Assembly (NCBI GenBank): GCA_028819775.1
Contig: JAPPKV010000047.1
Coordinates: forward strand, 1 to 9,702
Length of the DNA: 9,702 bases
Reading direction: 5' to 3'
DNA from: Gammaproteobacteria bacterium
Lineage (GTDB): Bacteria; Pseudomonadota; Gammaproteobacteria; Pseudomonadales; Azotimanducaceae_A
Shown here: positions 1-6,143 of the stretch, piece after piece
Numbering within the stretch: the stretch's first letter is position 1
Layout: each line of letters opens with the position of its first letter
Translations under genes and position numbers: made by a program
The notes under the pieces: generated by a model
Told to the model about the DNA's origin: nothing
Seen by the model: the letters and a program-made list of their open reading frames with translations, nothing else
Database searches by the model: none

Positions 1-1
1 G

Positions 2-592
2 CTCTTCCTCGGCCCGTACGACCAGATTGCCGACTACCAGAGCCAGGGCATCCAGGGACCGCGGGGCTTCCTGAACCGGCTCTGGCAGAGCGTACTCGGC
101 GCCGAGGCCGGCGCGCCCGATCCGGACGTCGAACGCGCCTTGCACCGCACCATCAAGCAGGTCAGCGAGCAGGTTCCGGCGCTGCAGTTCAACACGGCGA
201 TTGCGGCCATGATGGAGTACCTCAATCGCGTACGCGCCGACGGTCGAACGCCGAGACGGGCGGAGCTGACGCCGCTCGTGGTCATGCTGTCGCCCTTCGC
301 GCCCCACATTGCCGAGGAACTCTATCTTCGACTCGGCCACAACGGCGGCGTCTTCGACGCGGCGCGCTGGCCCGAATACGACGCCGCCAAGACGGTCGAG
401 TCGACCCTGGAGCTCGCCGTGCAGGTCAACGGCAAGGTACGCGGCCAGGTTGTCGTGGCGGCGGATGCCGATGAAGCGGCGCTGGTTGCCGCCGCCAAGG
501 AGAACGCGAACGTTGCGCGGTACCTCGACGAGGGGATCCTTAAGAAGACCATCGTCGTGCCCGGCAGGCTGGTGAACCTGGTGGTCGGATGA
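2..592 (+). CDS. leuS: Leucyl-tRNA synthetase, C-terminal part (5' end outside window)
   Basis: The reading frame is open from the left edge, so only the last 196 residues are present. The full enzyme charges tRNA-Leu with leucine in the cytoplasm. The fragment starts at the end of the catalytic core (LFLGPYDQ, then GPRGFLNRLW), runs through the helical anticodon-binding domain (LHRTIKQV, ALQFNTAIAAMMEYLN, SPFAPHIAEELY) and ends in the C-terminal domain with the family signature VQVNGKVRGQV and the terminal VPGRLVNLVVG. The HIGH and KMSKS motifs would lie upstream. The TTG near 140 is internal, not a start. The FLGPYDQ and LHRTIKQV segments look like the LeuRS type common outside Proteobacteria, unlike the E. 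coli form, although the neighbours are in a gammaproteobacterial order. The stop overlaps the start of lptE (ATGA). Identification is very secure; the origin of the sequence type is inference. Confidence 0.97.
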   Translation, partial: LFLGPYDQIADYQSQGIQGPRGFLNRLWQSVLGAEAGAPDPDVERALHRTIKQVSEQVPALQFNTAIAAMMEYLNRVRADGRTPRRAELTPLVVMLSPFAPHIAEELYLRLGHNGGVFDAARWPEYDAAKTVESTLELAVQVNGKVRGQVVVAADADEAALVAAAKENANVARYLDEGILKKTIVVPGRLVNLVVG

Positions 593-1101
593 GGCGTGCC
601 GCCCGGGTCGGCGCATGGCTCACCGTCGTGGCTTCGGCCGGGTGCGGATTCCAACTGCGAACCTGGGATCTCTCGACGGCACTCGAAACCGCACGGATCG
701 AAGCCGACCACGGCGTCGACCTGGACATCGATCTCGTCCGGGCGCTCGAATCCGCGGGCGTGCGCGTGGTCGATTCGGATGCCGAGATCGTCGTCGTGTT
801 GTCGGACCAGCGCGACGATTGGCGCAGCGTGTCAGTGACCCGGGGAGCCCGCACCGCGGACTACGAACTGTCATTGCAGGTGACATTCGCTGTGAACGAC
901 GGCAACGGTGAACAGCTCGCGGGCGCGAGGGTGCTGCGCAGCGAGCGCGTGGCCCGGCTCGACGCCGACAATCTCGTCGGCAGCAGCGAGGAGCGACGGC
1001 TGCTCGCCGCCGAGGCCCGGGACGACCTCGTCGGTCGCATGCTGCGAACCCTGGACACATTGTCGCGACAACTGGAACCCGCGAATGCAGATTCCCCCTG
1101 A
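589..1101 (+). CDS. lptE: LPS-assembly lipoprotein LptE
   Basis: LptE is the outer-membrane lipoprotein that plugs the LptD barrel and helps insert lipopolysaccharide into the outer leaflet. The 170-residue product begins with a short basic stretch and a hydrophobic segment ending in the lipobox ASAGC; Cys19 would be lipidated. It is followed directly by GFQLR, the usual CGFQLR start of mature LptE. The middle contains the family-like block SVSVTRGARTADYELSLQV (residues 80-98), and the C-terminal third is a charged helix (EERRLLAAEARDDLVGRML) as expected. Length matches the family. The start ATG overlaps the leuS stop by four bases, and no strong Shine-Dalgarno is visible, so translation is probably coupled. 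The location between leuS and holA is the classical one for lptE. Overall sequence conservation is low, as is normal for this family, so context and lipobox carry much of the weight. Confidence 0.93.
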   Translation: MRRAARVGAWLTVVASAGCGFQLRTWDLSTALETARIEADHGVDLDIDLVRALESAGVRVVDSDAEIVVVLSDQRDDWRSVSVTRGARTADYELSLQVTFAVNDGNGEQLAGARVLRSERVARLDADNLVGSSEERRLLAAEARDDLVGRMLRTLDTLSRQLEPANADSP

Positions 1102-2101
1102 GCAACTTCGACGGCATCTCGGGGCCGGCGACCTGAAGGACATCTACCTCGTCAGCGGTGACGAGCAACTCCTGGTGGACGAGGCCTGCGACGAAATCGT
1201 CGCCGCTGCCAGGGGCCTCGGGTTCGACGAACGGACGATCTTCGAAGCCGTCGCGCGCGCGCCATGGGACGAGCTGTTCGCCGACGCGGGAAACCTCTCG
1301 CTGTTCGCCACCAAGCGGCTGCTCGACGTGCGCATTCCGCCACGCGGGCTCGACCGTGGTGGTTCGGAGGCGATTCGCGGCTATCTGAAAGCGCCGCTGG
1401 CCGACACGCTCGTCGTCTGCCGTGCCGCCGGCTTGGATTGGCGGCAGCGAAGCAACGCCTGGTACAAGGCGATCGAAAGAGCCGGTGCGGTGGTTCCCGT
1501 CTGGCCCATAGGCGGTCGGGACTTGCCGCGCTGGCTGGACGGACGGTGTCGGCGGGAGGGGCTCGAACTCGACGGCGACGCCCTGGACGCTCTCGCCGAA
1601 CGGGTCGAAGGCAACTTGCTCGCCGCCGTGCAGGAAATCGCGAAGCTGAAGCTGCTCCACGGCGAAGGACGCGTCGGGGCCGACAAGATCGAGCAGAGCG
1701 TCGGCGATGCCGCGCATTTCGACACCTTCGAGTTGATCGACGCCGCCTTCGCGGGCCGCGCGGCCCGTGTGCACCGCATGCTGGAACCGTTGCGGCAGGA
1801 AGGCGTGGCCGTGTTCATGGTCATCGCTGCGCTCACCAGCCAGCTGCAGCGTGCTGCCGAACTGGCTGCCGGCGCGAATCCGCGGATTGCGCGTCGACGT
1901 CTGCCGGTGCTCAACGCTGCCGTCAAACGCCTTGGCCCTACCGGAATCGACGACCTCCACAAGGAATGCGCATTGCTCGACCTCCAATCGAAGGGCATGT
2001 TGCGTGGCGACGCGTGGCAGTCGCTTGAACGGGTCTTGTTGAGTCTCGCCGGCGTCGCGCAGCCAAAGCTGTCCGACGAAGCCGACCTGCTGCGGGTTTG
2101 A
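1085..2101 (+). CDS. holA: DNA polymerase III subunit delta
   Basis: HolA is the delta subunit of the clamp-loader complex; it opens the beta sliding clamp so that it can be loaded onto primed DNA. The 338-residue product has the normal family length. Family landmarks are IYLVSGDEQLLVDEACDEI (residues 20-38, N-terminal region that contacts the clamp), NLSLFATKRLLDVRIP (70-85), LAERVEGNLLAAVQEIAKLKLL (170-191) and HFDTFELIDAAFAGRAARV (211-229), followed by the helical C-terminal collar domain. An upstream in-frame start is possible on paper, but it lies deep inside lptE; the ATG at 1085 gives the canonical N-terminus MQIPPEQLRRHL. This start overlaps lptE by 17 bases, which implies coupling. 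In many Gammaproteobacteria nadD follows; here it does not. Confidence 0.95.
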   Translation: MQIPPEQLRRHLGAGDLKDIYLVSGDEQLLVDEACDEIVAAARGLGFDERTIFEAVARAPWDELFADAGNLSLFATKRLLDVRIPPRGLDRGGSEAIRGYLKAPLADTLVVCRAAGLDWRQRSNAWYKAIERAGAVVPVWPIGGRDLPRWLDGRCRREGLELDGDALDALAERVEGNLLAAVQEIAKLKLLHGEGRVGADKIEQSVGDAAHFDTFELIDAAFAGRAARVHRMLEPLRQEGVAVFMVIAALTSQLQRAAELAAGANPRIARRRLPVLNAAVKRLGPTGIDDLHKECALLDLQSKGMLRGDAWQSLERVLLSLAGVAQPKLSDEADLLRV

Positions 2102-2118
2102 ACCAACAAGGTGCATCG

Positions 2119-3024
2119 ATGATCAACGACCTGATTCGTGACGGCTGGGGCTATCACGACACCCAGAGCGAGCGGCTCGCTGGCGAATTGGAGGCCGCGG
2201 ACCTCCACGAGTTGAAAGGCCAGGCACCGGCGCACTGCCTACGCCTTTCGAACCACACAATCGGTGAGCACTTGGGCGACTGGCCACGTGCCCGGCGGTT
2301 CGCGGAGACCGTGCGCGAGGCGACGGCGGGCAGTCCGGTCGATGCCGGGTTCGGTGTGCATCTCGCGGTCGCCCGGTACATGGACGACGACGCCATCGCC
2401 GCCCAGCAGGCCGAGATCGAATGCCTCGGCGGTGCGGAACACCCGGTCGAAGCCTATCTCTCGGTCAAGTCGTTTCTGGCCGGTGCGCTTGCCGGGTCGG
2501 GGCGGTTCGCCGATGCGGGCGTGGTCATCGCGGCGGCCAATCGATTGGCTGCGGGACTTGGCGAGGGGGCCGCCTCGGATCGCAGCATGGCGGTCGCCAA
2601 CAACAACCTGGCGAGCGAATTGGTCGAGTCCGAGGAACTGGATGCGGACCAGGCCCGGATGATGCTGGACTGCGCCGAAGCCGCGCACACGTTCTGGAAG
2701 CGCTGCGGCACCTGGGTCAACGAGGAGCGCGCCTTGTACCTGCTGGCGCTGGTCCACAACCGGACAGCGAACCATGCCGGCGGTCTCGAATATGCGCAGA
2801 CCGCGCTCGGCGTGATCGCTGCCAACGGCGAGGAGGCCGTCGATGAAGCCTTCATCCGCCTCGCCGCCGCGACATCCCAGATCGGACTGTCCGACGTCGC
2901 TTCCGCCAAAGAGCACCTCGCAACCGCCGATGGGCTCGCCGAGGCCTGGTCCGACGAGTCGCTGGTCACCTGGTACCGGGGCGAACGGCGGAAGGTGGCC
3001 GCCGCCCTTGGAGAAGTCAGATGA
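2119..3024 (+). CDS. Hypothetical helical repeat (TPR-like) protein
   Basis: I do not recognise a named family. The 301-residue product has no signal peptide or membrane segment and is probably cytoplasmic. It is rich in Ala, Glu and Leu and looks almost entirely alpha-helical. Several stretches resemble tetratricopeptide-type helix pairs, for example NNNLASELVE (161-170), ALYLLALVHNRTANHAGGLE (205-224), then YAQTAL (225-230), and ASAKEHLATADGLAEAW (261-277). Such folds usually bind proteins or peptides, but no partner can be read from the sequence. The ATG at 2119 is chosen over the in-frame TTG at 2098 because AAGGTG lies about seven bases upstream and the TTG would overlap holA without a ribosome site. 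The stop overlaps the S46 peptidase start (ATGA), which suggests co-expression with it. The gene occupies the usual place of nadD but has no nucleotidyltransferase motif. Confidence 0.8.
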   Translation: MINDLIRDGWGYHDTQSERLAGELEAADLHELKGQAPAHCLRLSNHTIGEHLGDWPRARRFAETVREATAGSPVDAGFGVHLAVARYMDDDAIAAQQAEIECLGGAEHPVEAYLSVKSFLAGALAGSGRFADAGVVIAAANRLAAGLGEGAASDRSMAVANNNLASELVESEELDADQARMMLDCAEAAHTFWKRCGTWVNEERALYLLALVHNRTANHAGGLEYAQTALGVIAANGEEAVDEAFIRLAAATSQIGLSDVASAKEHLATADGLAEAWSDESLVTWYRGERRKVAAALGEVR

Positions 3025-5198
3025 GCAACGCTATACGTTCCATTGCCGCCTGCGGATTGGCGGCGGTCACCGCGGTGTCCGCCGTTGCCAAGGAAGGCAT
3101 GTTCACGCCGGAGCAAATGCCGGCCATCGCCCCGGATCTGCGCGAAGCCGGGTTGGCGCTTGATCCGGACGAGCTCGCCGACCTGACCGCATTCCCCATG
3201 GCGGCGGTGGTTTCGCTGGGCGGCTGCAGCGCGTCCTTCGTGTCGCCGAAGGGCCTGGTGGTCACCAACCACCACTGCGCCCGCGGCTCGGTCCAGTTCC
3301 ATTCGAAACCGGAGCGCAACTATCTCGAAGACGGATTCCTGGCTGCCTCCATGGCCGGGGAACTGCCGGCGCCGCCGGGTTCCCGGGTCTACGTGACAAC
3401 GGGCGTGGAAGACGTGACCGAGCAGGTATCGGGAGGTCTCGATCCCGCGCTGCCGCCACGGGAGCGGTACGAGTTGATGGAAGACCGGCGCAAGGCCCTG
3501 ACCAAGTCCTGCGAGTCCGACCCGGGTCACCGATGCCGGGTGAGCGGCTTCTTCGGCGGGCTCCGGTACAAGCTCATCAAGTACTTGGAAATCCGCGACG
3601 TCCGTCTCGTCTATGCGCCTGCGGACGCCATCGGACGCTACGGGGGCGACATCGACAACTGGCGCTGGCCGCGCCACACCGGCGACTTCGCCTTCTACCG
3701 GGCCTACGTGTCGCCGGAGGGCCAAACTGCGGATCACTCCCCCGACAACGTGCCGTTCGAACCGGCGCACTACCTCGCGGTGTCGGCCGCGGGTCTCGAC
3801 GACGGCGATTTCGTGATGGCCCTCGGCTATCCGGGGGGCACCTCGCGCTACGCCCGCCACGTCACCGTGGAGAACCTGTTCGAGCGCGAATACCCGCGAT
3901 CCGTCGCGAGAAGCCGGGAACGTATCGCCGTGATCGAGTCGGCGGCCCCCGAGGGCAGCGATTTGCGCATTCGCTACACGGGGCTGTTGGCCGGACTCAA
4001 CAACGGCATGAAGAACCGCGAAGGGCAGCTTGAGGGTGCGCGTCGGCAGCGTCTTGTCGAACGCCGTGCCCAGCGCGACGGTTCGCTCGACGTTTGGATT
4101 GCGCGTCAAGACGACAACGCGGCCCTAGCCGAGGCGATCCGCAACTACGACGCGCTGGCCACGGAAAACGCCGAGGAAAGCAGGCGCTACTACCACTACA
4201 ACGCCGCCCGGGGCGCGCAGTTGTTCGGCACGGCCCGACGGCTCTACCGGCTGGCCCGCGAGAAGGAGAAACCCGATGCCGAGCGGGAACCGGGCTACCA
4301 GGAACGCGACCTCCGGTCCTTCCGACAGAGGCTGAGTCGCCTCGACCGCCGCTACCACCCGAGCGTCGACAAGGCGCTGTGGATGCATGCCCTCGGCGGC
4401 TATCTCGCGCAGCCCGCCGAGTACCGCGTGGCCGCGTTCGACGAGGCGCTTGGACTGACCACCGACGTCGACGAGGCGGCGGTGTCTTCGATACTCGACC
4501 ACTACTACGCCGAGACGGTGCTGGAGGACGCCGAGACGCGCTTGGCATTGATGGACGCGACGCCAAGGGCCATCGAGGCGCACGACGATCCCTTCCTGCG
4601 TCTCGCGGTCGCCGTCTTCGACTCGGACATGGAGCGCGAAGAAGCGTCCAAAACCCGTAGCGGTCGCGGCAACCTGCTACGCCCCCAATACATGCAGGCC
4701 ATTATCGACTGGCAGCGGTCCGAAGGTCATACGACCTATCCGGATGCCAACGGCACGCTCCGCGTGACTTACGGCACCGTGTTGGGCGGATCGCCGATGG
4801 ACGGGTTGATCTACGAGCCCTTCACCCGTCTCAACGGCATCCTCGAGAAGGACTCCGGGGTGGCGCCCTTCAACGCACCGGCCAAGCTGCTCGAACGTGC
4901 CCGCGCCGAGGACTACGGCGCCTATCGCCTCGAGTCCATCGGCTCCGTGCCCGTGAACTTCCTCTCCGATCTCGATTCCACCGGCGGCAACTCCGGTTCC
5001 CCAACGCTGAACGCCAACGGCGAACTGGTCGGCCTGTTGTTCGACGGCACCTTGGAGAGCGTCGTCTCGGATTGGGACTTCAATCCCCGCACCACCCGCA
5101 CGATCCATGTCGACACCCGCTACATGCTATGGGTGATGGAAAAGATCGACGGCGCCGATTGGCTCATCGACGAGATGAGGGTTGTCGGATTGAATTAA
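3021..5198 (+). CDS. Exported S46 family dipeptidyl-peptidase, DPP7-like
   Basis: S46 peptidases are serine exopeptidases of the Gram-negative periplasm that remove dipeptides from peptide N-termini; members include DPP7, DPP11 and DAP BII. The 725-residue product matches the family length. A Sec signal peptide occupies residues 1-23 (cleavage after AVSAVA). The chymotrypsin-like triad is visible: His85 in VTNHHC, Asp222 in PRHTGDF and Ser658 in GGNSGSP. N-terminus-binding residues also appear kept: Asn213 and Trp214 in DIDNW, and Asp675. Residue 676 is Gly in LLFDG; DPP11-type acidic-specific enzymes have Arg here, so preference for hydrophobic P1 residues is inferred. The helical insert typical of S46 covers roughly residues 290-590. 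GGAGAAG lies just upstream of the ATG, and the start overlaps the preceding stop. Family assignment is very secure, substrate preference moderately so. Confidence 0.95.
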   Translation: MSNAIRSIAACGLAAVTAVSAVAKEGMFTPEQMPAIAPDLREAGLALDPDELADLTAFPMAAVVSLGGCSASFVSPKGLVVTNHHCARGSVQFHSKPERNYLEDGFLAASMAGELPAPPGSRVYVTTGVEDVTEQVSGGLDPALPPRERYELMEDRRKALTKSCESDPGHRCRVSGFFGGLRYKLIKYLEIRDVRLVYAPADAIGRYGGDIDNWRWPRHTGDFAFYRAYVSPEGQTADHSPDNVPFEPAHYLAVSAAGLDDGDFVMALGYPGGTSRYARHVTVENLFEREYPRSVARSRERIAVIESAAPEGSDLRIRYTGLLAGLNNGMKNREGQLEGARRQRLVERRAQRDGSLDVWIARQDDNAALAEAIRNYDALATENAEESRRYYHYNAARGAQLFGTARRLYRLAREKEKPDAEREPGYQERDLRSFRQRLSRLDRRYHPSVDKALWMHALGGYLAQPAEYRVAAFDEALGLTTDVDEAAVSSILDHYYAETVLEDAETRLALMDATPRAIEAHDDPFLRLAVAVFDSDMEREEASKTRSGRGNLLRPQYMQAIIDWQRSEGHTTYPDANGTLRVTYGTVLGGSPMDGLIYEPFTRLNGILEKDSGVAPFNAPAKLLERARAEDYGAYRLESIGSVPVNFLSDLDSTGGNSGSPTLNANGELVGLLFDGTLESVVSDWDFNPRTTRTIHVDTRYMLWVMEKIDGADWLIDEMRVVGLN

Positions 5199-5327
5199 GG
5201 GGGCATCAGGATTCGTTATGCGCGCGAAAAACCTGGGTTTGGTCGAATGCCGGAGATGGACGAGCGAACCGGCCACTCGGCATGGGGCTCCGCGTTGCGC
5301 TTGGCGCGAGTCCGGGGGCAAGGGTGC

Positions 5328-5345
5328 TGCTATGCTCTGCTAGCA
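5328..5345 (+). promoter_or_regulatory. Possible extended -10 promoter
   Basis: The sequence TGCTATGCT is a TGn extended -10 with hexamer TATGCT at 5331-5336; no good -35 is visible at 17 bases upstream (GAGTCC). The predicted transcript would begin near 5343, a dozen bases before an AAAGGA ribosome site. A very similar string, TGCTACGCTGCTAGCA, lies upstream of the tldD-like gene on the other strand, which supports a regulatory role. Evidence is sequence similarity only. Confidence 0.35.
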
Positions 5346-5366
5346 GAATCCGGCAAAGGACGGCAA

Positions 5367-5441
5367 TTGGACTGGGATAACGAACCCGGCTTCGACGAGG
5401 TCAACGCCGACGTACCCCCGATCTCGCGAGCCTTCATGTAG
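5367..5441 (+). CDS. Possible 24-codon small ORF or 5' remnant of a lost gene
   Basis: A TTG start at 5367 is preceded by AAAGGA (5355-5360) with a six-base spacer, and by the extended -10 promoter-like motif at 5328-5345. The peptide starts MDWDNEPGFDEVN and ends PPISRAFM. It is acidic, with no signal peptide or membrane segment. No family is recognised. It could be a genuine small protein, or the beginning of a gene whose remainder was lost, for instance when the neighbouring toxin-antitoxin module arrived; the frame stops about 30 bases before the toxin stop codon. The order promoter, ribosome site and start is consistent, but any one of these elements could occur by chance. Confidence 0.25.
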   Translation: MDWDNEPGFDEVNADVPPISRAFM

Positions 5442-5470
5442 GCCGGCGACGGTTCTATTCCTCGAAGGAG

Positions 5471-5770
5471 CTATTCAGGAAGGACAAGCAGTCGTTCGTT
5501 GCGCCAGACGCGAATCACGCGTACTAGCTTGGTGCTCCGATGGTACACAATGCGAAACGGTGGGTAGATTAGTTCACGAAGGAACGATTCGCCGAACTCG
5601 GGCACGACCCGTCCCATGTCGGGGTGTTCGCTCAGCCTTTCCACCCGTTCGAATACACCGCCTAGGATGCGGTCGCCTACGTCCGGTACGCCTTGGTCGG
5701 CGTACCACTCCTTGATGGCTTCTAGGTCCGCAACGGCAGACTCCGCGAAGCGGACTGAGACAGGGGACAT
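5471..5770 (-). CDS. RelE/ParE-family toxin of a type II toxin-antitoxin module
   Basis: The 99-residue product has the size and layout of RelE/ParE-superfamily toxins: an N-terminal strand (MSPVSVRFAESA), a helical hairpin (residues 11-48, ADLEAIKEWYADQG then VFERVERLSEHP), and a C-terminal beta sheet with LRELIYPPFRIVYHR (64-78) and VRVIRVWRNERLL (83-95). Members either cleave mRNA on the ribosome or poison DNA gyrase; sequence alone does not tell which applies here. The basic residues Arg73, Arg87, Arg90 and Arg93 are candidates for target binding. It begins four bases after the antitoxin stop, with no clear Shine-Dalgarno of its own, so its translation probably depends on the antitoxin. 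The DNA is visibly less GC-rich than the flanking operons (about 52% over 5471-5580), which fits a mobile module. Confidence 0.87.
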   Translation of the reverse strand: MSPVSVRFAESAVADLEAIKEWYADQGVPDVGDRILGGVFERVERLSEHPDMGRVVPEFGESFLRELIYPPFRIVYHRSTKLVRVIRVWRNERLLVLPE

Positions 5771-5774
5771 GACG

Positions 5775-6050
5775 TCATTCGAGCCCTAGGCGCGTCTTTG
5801 CCTCGCTCCAAGACACTTCGCGGCCAGCCTCGATGTCTGCGAGCCCTGCGATGACGGCACGCATGAACGCCCTTTCCTCGGCAGCGGACTCGTACTCCGC
5901 CAACGACTGAACGACGGCAACACCTCGCCCGCGTCGGGTCAGCAATACCGGCCGTCCGGCTTCTGCCGCATGCCTGACTATCCGTCCTGGATTGGTCTTT
6001 AGATCGGTCAACGGCACGACATCCTCGGAAAACCTCGCATCCACCCACAT
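5775..6050 (-). CDS. Phd/YefM-family antitoxin
   Basis: The 91-residue protein would neutralise the toxin encoded just downstream and repress the module's promoter. The N-terminal half is the Phd/YefM DNA-binding fold: VVPLTDLKTNPGRIV (residues 11-25), then AEAGRPVLLTRRGRGVAVV (29-47) and SLAEYE. The C-terminal part (ERAFMRAVIAGLADIEAGRE, then VSWSEAKTRLGLE) is the usual toxin-binding tail. A GTG in frame at 6083 would add 11 residues, but it lies between the arms of the operator and upstream of the expected transcript start, and the family N-terminus matches MWVDARFSEDVVP, so I chose the ATG at 6050. Antitoxin first, then toxin, with a four-base gap, is the standard module layout. Confidence 0.88.
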   Translation of the reverse strand: MWVDARFSEDVVPLTDLKTNPGRIVRHAAEAGRPVLLTRRGRGVAVVQSLAEYESAAEERAFMRAVIAGLADIEAGREVSWSEAKTRLGLE

Positions 6051-6067
6051 CTCCCGAACCCGCAACG

Positions 6068-6096
6068 GACCTGATAATAGCACCTGTTATCAGGTC
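6068..6096 (-). promoter_or_regulatory. Operator/promoter of the toxin-antitoxin module
   Basis: Two 13-base arms, GACCTGATAATAG (6068-6080) and CTGTTATCAGGTC (6084-6096), form an inverted repeat with 12 of 13 matches and a three-base centre. Read on the - strand, the proximal arm contains TATTAT (6079-6074), a good -10 hexamer; transcription would start near 6067, about 17 bases before the antitoxin ATG. The -35 is weak. Palindromes overlapping the promoter are the usual binding site of Phd/YefM antitoxin and toxin-antitoxin complexes, so autorepression is inferred. Confidence 0.7.
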
Positions 6097-6143
6097 TTAC
6101 ACGGGCACCGATGGCCGATGGCCGAGGGGCACTGCGACGATGG

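Larger units (their letters stand above)
5199..5470. other. Intergenic region between convergent gene sets
   Basis: This 272-base stretch lies between the stop of the S46 peptidase gene (+ strand) and the stop of the toxin gene (- strand). A bidirectional terminator would be expected, but I see no GC-rich stem followed by a T run on either strand. What it does hold is a perfect 12-base palindrome, TCTGCTAGCAGA at 5336-5347, a promoter-like extended -10, and a 24-codon ORF listed separately. A longer + strand frame reaches back to 5247, but its upstream half is compositionally unlike protein and I do not call it. Confidence 0.6.

Noticed and set aside
620..2116. Long - strand open frame of 498 codons opposite lptE and holA
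   Set aside because: It is antisense to two clearly recognised genes, its product is low-complexity and Arg/Pro/Gly-rich in places, and it resembles no family. GC-rich DNA commonly leaves such frames open.
2119..3024. nadD, expected after holA from gene order
   Set aside because: The product has no nucleotidyltransferase motif of the NadD type and is helical and repeat-like throughout.
2454..4109. Long - strand open frame of 551 codons opposite the TPR-like and S46 genes
   Set aside because: The + strand S46 gene has catalytic motifs and a signal peptide across this span; the antisense frame has no recognisable domain.
5229..5240. AAACC-TG-GGTTT as a terminator for the S46 operon
   Set aside because: The stem is only five pairs with a two-base loop, and no T tract follows. 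It is not a convincing intrinsic terminator.
6051..6083. Antitoxin start at the GTG at 6083, giving 102 residues
   Set aside because: The codon lies between the operator arms and upstream of the expected transcript start, and the extra residues do not look like the family's N-terminus.
6097..6143. Repeated GGCCGAT units as a hairpin terminator after the TldE-like gene
   Set aside because: The copies are direct (GATGGCCGATGGCC), the possible stem is only four pairs, and there is no T run on the - strand.
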